From the NCBI GenBank assembly GCA_020200135.1, contig JAIVJI010000001.1:1-45486 (forward strand): a stretch of DNA of 45,486 nt. The letters are read 5' to 3'. This DNA comes from Acidobacteriota bacterium. Its GTDB lineage: Bacteria; Acidobacteriota; Blastocatellia; Pyrinomonadales; Pyrinomonadaceae. Shown in pieces: positions 42,094 through 45,486 of the stretch (the stretch's first letter is position 1; every line of letters begins with the position of its first letter). The notes under the pieces are model-generated. The model was given only the letters and a program-made list of their open reading frames with translations. It did not search any database and had not been told where the DNA came from. A program made the position numbers and the translations under genes.

Positions 42094-42251
42094 GCCCCCG
42101 GCCCATGGCCGGAACGCATAACAACGCATACAATGACGCCCCTTCACGGAGTCTCTTGTGCACATTGAATGGGGCGCGGGTGATGCCGGGCGTCGGGCGG
42201 CACGAACGACCGCACTCTTTCCAGCGTAAGAGCGAGAAGGAGGCTTCCGGC

Positions 42252-42776
42252 ATGGTTTACCTACTCGTCGCCGTCCTGCTCCTGACCGCGTGGCAGCTCA
42301 CCCTGAGGGCCCGCCGCGAAGGGCTGCTCCGGGTCGTGAAGGGCCTGGCCGTGGCGGCAGTTTTCGGCTTGCTCGCGGGGGTCTTCATCGGCCTGGGAGC
42401 CCGCGCCGGGATGGCCGCCATCACTTTCGCCAACGGCGGCACGCCGAGCATTACGCTGGCCGGGTCATTCACCGTCGTCTCAACATTCTCAAGCTACGGC
42501 ATAGCGCTGGGCATCGTGTACGAAGGGCTGTTCCGGCGCCTGCTGCGGGCGAACGGTTTAGCATACGGGGGCTTGTTAATGTTGTCCTCGTGGTACCCGC
42601 TCGCGCAGGCGGCCGCGCAACAGCTCACGGGACAACCGGCCTCCATCTCACTCGTCATCACCTCGGGTATTGTCGTCGCCCTGATGTGGCTGCCGTACGG
42701 GCTGACTCTGGAGGCTCTGCTCAGACGTTGGCAGAGCCGTATGACTGCGCGGACGGTTGCTAACGCCGCCGCCTGA
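42252..42776 (+). CDS. predicted multi-span membrane protein
   Basis: The 174-residue protein has about four to five hydrophobic segments: the first at residues 2-15, then VVKGLAVAAVFGLLAGVFIGLG, FTVVSTFSSYGIALGIVYEG, YGGLLMLSSWYPLAQAAAQ and SLVITSGIVVALMWLPYGL, followed by an Arg-rich C-terminal tail. ATG 42252 is 8 nt after GAAGGAGG. No family is recognised and no function is proposed. GC appears slightly lower than in neighbouring genes. Confidence 0.6.
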   Translation: MVYLLVAVLLLTAWQLTLRARREGLLRVVKGLAVAAVFGLLAGVFIGLGARAGMAAITFANGGTPSITLAGSFTVVSTFSSYGIALGIVYEGLFRRLLRANGLAYGGLLMLSSWYPLAQAAAQQLTGQPASISLVITSGIVVALMWLPYGLTLEALLRRWQSRMTARTVANAAA

Positions 42777-42793
42777 CAACGGCATACACCTGT

Positions 42794-43747
42794 TCAGGGC
42801 GCGGGGGGAAGGTCGGCCGGGCGTTTGAGGAGTTTGAGGAGGCGGTCGGGATAGTCGGTCATGATGCCGTCGACGCCGAGGTCGAGCAGGCGGCGCATGT
42901 CCCCTTCGGAGTTGACCGTCCAGGCGTGGACGCGCAGGTTGCGCGCGTGCGCGGCCGCGACGAACTCGCGGCTCAGAACGTTCAGGGCGCCGGCGCGCTC
43001 CGGCACCTGTAGCGCCTGCATCGGCGGGCCGTACGAGCCGGCAAAGCCAGACCTTTGCAGCGCGAGAAAGCCCGCGGCCTCGGCCGTGCTGGCGGAGGTC
43101 GCGACCTCCGGACACTCGCGGCGGAACCGCTCCATTGTGTCGCCCGCGAACGCCGCGACGAGGACGCGCGTGGCCATCCCGTGCTCGCGTATCAGGCGGC
43201 AGAGGGGCGCGACGATGGGAGGCTCGGACTGCTTGGGCTCGATGTTGAAGCGCGCGCCGGGCAGCGCTTCGAAGACCTCGCGCAGCGTGGGGACGGTGAT
43301 CCCGCGCCCGCGAAGGGGGAAACTCCTCCCGCCGTCGGGCGACCAGCGGTGCGCGGCGTCGAGCCGCTTCAGCTCGGCGAGCGTGAGCTGACGGACGCGC
43401 CCCTCGCCGTCGGTCGTGCGCCCGACGGTCTCGTCGTGGATGACGACCATCTCGCCGTCGGCCGTCGAGCGCACGTCCGTCTCGATGACGTCGACGCCGA
43501 GCGCGGCGGCGCGCCCGAAGGCGTGGAGCGTGTTCTCGGGCCACAGCCCCGCGCCGCCGCGGTGCGCGATGACGAGCGGACGGCCGGGCGCGTCCCGACT
43601 GAAATAGGGGTGCCCGGCCACGGCCTCACCCGCCGCGGGCGACACGGCTAGGTAGAGCCCGGCGGCCAGCAGCAGCGCAAGGCCCGCGGCAGCCGACGCG
43701 GCGAAGAGGATGACGCGTCCCCGCCCCCCTGTTCTCGACGCGCACAC
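42794..43747 (-). CDS. glycerophosphodiester phosphodiesterase
   Basis: The 317-residue product has an N-terminal membrane anchor or signal (VILFAASAAAGLALLLAAGLYL), then the GDPD barrel: VIAHRGGAGLWPENTLHAF, IETDVRSTADGEMVVIHDETVGRTTDGEG, FNIEPKQSE and AWTVNSEGDMRRLLDLGVDGIMTDYPD. His, Glu and Asp of the metal site are all present. It hydrolyses glycerophosphodiesters to glycerol 3-phosphate and alcohol, probably in the periplasm. The start is GTG 43747, two bases after the KDG kinase stop (TAA GG GTG), so the genes are translationally close. Confidence 0.86.
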   Translation of the reverse strand: MCASRTGGRGRVILFAASAAAGLALLLAAGLYLAVSPAAGEAVAGHPYFSRDAPGRPLVIAHRGGAGLWPENTLHAFGRAAALGVDVIETDVRSTADGEMVVIHDETVGRTTDGEGRVRQLTLAELKRLDAAHRWSPDGGRSFPLRGRGITVPTLREVFEALPGARFNIEPKQSEPPIVAPLCRLIREHGMATRVLVAAFAGDTMERFRRECPEVATSASTAEAAGFLALQRSGFAGSYGPPMQALQVPERAGALNVLSREFVAAAHARNLRVHAWTVNSEGDMRRLLDLGVDGIMTDYPDRLLKLLKRPADLPPAP

Positions 43748-43749
43748 CC

Positions 43750-44769
43750 TTAGCGCTGGACGCGCCCCGAGGCGTCGCCTTTGACGAGGGCCTCGACCTC
43801 CGCGACGGAGACGAGGTTGAAGTCGCCGCCGATGGAGTGCTTGAGGCACGAGGCGGCGACGGCGAACTCCAGAGAGTCCTGCGCGCCCCTGCCGGTGAAG
43901 AGGCCGTAGACGAGACCGGCCGCGAACGAGTCGCCGCCGCCCACGCGATCCACGATGTTGATGTCGTACTTCCGCGACTGATGCACGCGCCCTTCGTACA
44001 GGAGCATCGCCGACCAGCCGTTCTCGTCGGCCGAGCGGCTCTCGCGCAGGGTGATGGCGACGGACTTCAAATCGAATTTCTCGGCGAGCGTGCGCGCGAC
44101 CTGCTCGTAGCCTTCGGCCGAGACGTGGCCGCCCTCGACGTTCGAGCCCTCGGCTTTAATGCCGAAGACCTTCTCGGCGTCCTCCTCGTTGCCTATGCCG
44201 ACGTCCACCCATTCCATCAGGGAGGTCATCGTCTCCCCGGCCTGCGCGGGCGTCCAGAGCTTTTTGCGGTAGTTGAGGTCGCACGAGACGGTGAGCCCCG
44301 CCTCCTTCGCCGCGCGGCACGCCTCGGCGGTCGCCTCGGCCACGCGCGGCCCGAGCGCGGGCGTGATGCCGGTGAAGTGAAACCAGCCCGCGCCGTCGAA
44401 GACCTTCGCCCAGTCGAACTCGCCCGGCGCGACCTGTGAAATGGAGGAGCCGGCGCGGTCGTAGACGACGACCGAAGCGCGCTGGCTGGCGCCCGTCTCG
44501 AGGAAGTAGACGCCGATGCGGTCGCCGCCGCGCGCGACGAAAGAGGTGTCCACGCCGTGAGAGCGCAGCACCGAGACCGCGCCGTCGCCGAACGGGTTGG
44601 CGGGCAGCCGCGTGACGAGGCGGGCGTCGAGCCCGAAGTTGGCGAGCGAGACGGCGACGTTGGCCTCGCCGCCGCCGTAGGTCAGCTCAAGCTCCCGGGC
44701 CTGTGAGAACCGCAGCCGCCCCGGCGTCGCCAGCCGCATCATGATCTCGCCGAACGTGACCACACGCAT
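43750..44769 (-). CDS. kdgK: 2-keto-3-deoxygluconate kinase (PfkB family)
   Basis: The 339-residue PfkB-family sugar kinase has VTFGEIMMRLATPGRLRFSQ at the start, YGGGEANVAVSLANFG, and the C-terminal anion-hole signature DRVGGGDSFAAGLVYGL with the catalytic Asp. It phosphorylates 2-keto-3-deoxygluconate to KDPG. The downstream partner function is the KDPG aldolase encoded 28 bp upstream in transcription order. ATG 44769 follows GGGGGAG by 8 nt; an earlier in-frame start at 44817 is less likely. Confidence 0.88.
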   Translation of the reverse strand: MRVVTFGEIMMRLATPGRLRFSQARELELTYGGGEANVAVSLANFGLDARLVTRLPANPFGDGAVSVLRSHGVDTSFVARGGDRIGVYFLETGASQRASVVVYDRAGSSISQVAPGEFDWAKVFDGAGWFHFTGITPALGPRVAEATAEACRAAKEAGLTVSCDLNYRKKLWTPAQAGETMTSLMEWVDVGIGNEEDAEKVFGIKAEGSNVEGGHVSAEGYEQVARTLAEKFDLKSVAITLRESRSADENGWSAMLLYEGRVHQSRKYDINIVDRVGGGDSFAAGLVYGLFTGRGAQDSLEFAVAASCLKHSIGGDFNLVSVAEVEALVKGDASGRVQR

Positions 44770-44797
44770 GACGGTTTCTCCCCCGCAACGTCGCGCG

Positions 44798-45445
44798 CTA
44801 CTTCCCGCGCGCCTCACGAATCTTCGTGACGAACTCGCGCGCCGTGCGCGTGACGGCGGCGAAGTCTCCGGTCTTGGCCGCGCCCGTCAGGCTTGAGCCG
44901 GCGCCGACCGCGACCGCGCCCGCCTTTATCCATTCGGCGACGTTCGACAGGTCAACGCCGCCCGTCGGCATCAAAGGCGCCTGCGGCAGCGGCCCGCGGA
45001 TGGCCTTGATGATGGGGGGGCCGAACGCCTCGCCGGGGAAGAGTTTTACAATGTCGGCGCCCGCCTCCAACGCCTCGATGACTTCGCGCACCGTCATCGC
45101 GCCGGGCATGACCGGCACCTGGTAGCGGTTGCACAGGCGCACGGTCTCGACGTTGAGCGAGGGCGCGACGACGTAGGACGCGCCCGAGAGGATGGCGATG
45201 CGCGCCGTCTCTGGGTCGAGCACGGTGCCCGCGCCGAGTATCAGCTCCGCAGGCTTGTAGCGTGCGGCCAGCGCCTCGATGACGCGGTGCGCGCCGGGCA
45301 CGGTGAAGGTCATCTCGACGGCGGGGCAGCCGCCTTCGAGCACCGCGTCGGCCGTGCGCTGCGCCGTCTCGGCCGACTCGGCGCGGACGACCGCGACCAG
45401 GCCGGCGTCGGTGATGCGCCGCAGGATGTCGAGCTTGGGTATCAT
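44798..45445 (-). CDS. eda: 2-keto-3-deoxy-6-phosphogluconate aldolase
   Basis: The 215-residue class I aldolase cleaves KDPG to pyruvate and glyceraldehyde 3-phosphate. Features: GLVAVVRAESAETA, VEMTFTVPGA with Glu, LGAGTVLDPETA, ADIVKLFPGEAFGPPIIKAIRGPLP with the Schiff-base Lys in KLFPG, and PTGGVDLSNVAEWIKAGAVAVGAGS. With kdgK it forms an uronate/Entner-Doudoroff-type module. The start ATG 45445 has GAGGAGA about 11 nt upstream, and more operon genes may lie off the right edge. Confidence 0.92.
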   Translation of the reverse strand: MIPKLDILRRITDAGLVAVVRAESAETAQRTADAVLEGGCPAVEMTFTVPGAHRVIEALAARYKPAELILGAGTVLDPETARIAILSGASYVVAPSLNVETVRLCNRYQVPVMPGAMTVREVIEALEAGADIVKLFPGEAFGPPIIKAIRGPLPQAPLMPTGGVDLSNVAEWIKAGAVAVGAGSSLTGAAKTGDFAAVTRTAREFVTKIREARGK

Positions 45446-45486
45446 CGCTGGCGGTTCTCCTCACGCGCCCGAGCGCACGCCGAGCA

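Noticed and set aside
42094..42251. Small gene or RNA between the CxxC protein and the membrane protein
   Set aside because: Only a TACAAT-like box and a Shine-Dalgarno for the next gene were seen; no stable structure or open frame with a start signal.

Overview
This is high-GC bacterial chromosomal DNA, most consistent with an Acidobacteriota genome, probably class Blastocatellia. That placement is an inference. It rests on the high GC, a large Oar-type TonB receptor with an N-terminal carboxypeptidase-regulatory-like domain, a DUF3311/sodium-solute symporter pair, and the mix of Gram-negative secretion signals with a FadE/FadN/FadA-type beta-oxidation set. No rRNA, tRNA or CRISPR array was seen.

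Layout. 1-0.85 kb: the 3'-truncated end of a symporter operon on the minus strand. 1.2-6.7 kb: secreted or housekeeping genes (an esterase with a broken frame, a TPR protein, a secreted kinase-like protein, a cyclase-family lipoprotein, 3-methyladenine glycosylase, a GNAT acetyltransferase). 6.7-9.2 kb: an SDR followed by a TetR-AraC regulator pair with a clear promoter and operator. 9.3-11.2 kb: a TPR protein, an unknown protein and a histidine phosphatase.

11.3-35.5 kb is the core: a fatty-acid catabolic block. A FadE-type acyl-CoA dehydrogenase diverges from a TetR gene, and after it about 20 co-directional genes follow: etfBA, a membrane EMO-type EtfAB:quinone oxidoreductase, a pair of acyl-CoA dehydrogenases that look like a two-subunit enzyme, an SDR, an acyl-CoA ligase, a class II aldolase-like protein, FadN-type dehydrogenase/hydratase, thioesterase, MaoC hydratase, thiolase, an ACAD11-like dehydrogenase, MaoC, DinB, thioesterase, an ACAD10/11-type kinase and an alcohol dehydrogenase. 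The separate ACAD11-like dehydrogenase and kinase suggest that the block handles 4-hydroxyacyl-CoAs as well as ordinary acyl-CoAs. A visibly AT-rich island (about 26.9-29.2 kb) interrupts the block. It carries, on the opposite strand, three genes (unknown, DUF5678, retropepsin-like protease) and a transposase scar, and an imperfect direct repeat flanks it.

35.5-45.5 kb: an enoyl reductase-like MDR, a 4HBT thioesterase, the TonB receptor and a zinc dehydrogenase on the minus strand; two small plus-strand genes; then a minus-strand KDPG aldolase, KDG kinase and glycerophosphodiesterase operon.

The most unusual signal is a family of three intergenic elements of about 110 bp (13823-13934, 34266-34371, 36488-36597). 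They are bounded by inverted arrays of the heptamer TAGNCAG. Each lies between two co-directional genes and provides the stop codon of the upstream gene with TAG in all three frames. In two cases the element ends exactly 5 nt before the next start codon. A second signal is a TetR-type operator motif shared by the fadE/TetR intergenic region and the TonB receptor promoter.
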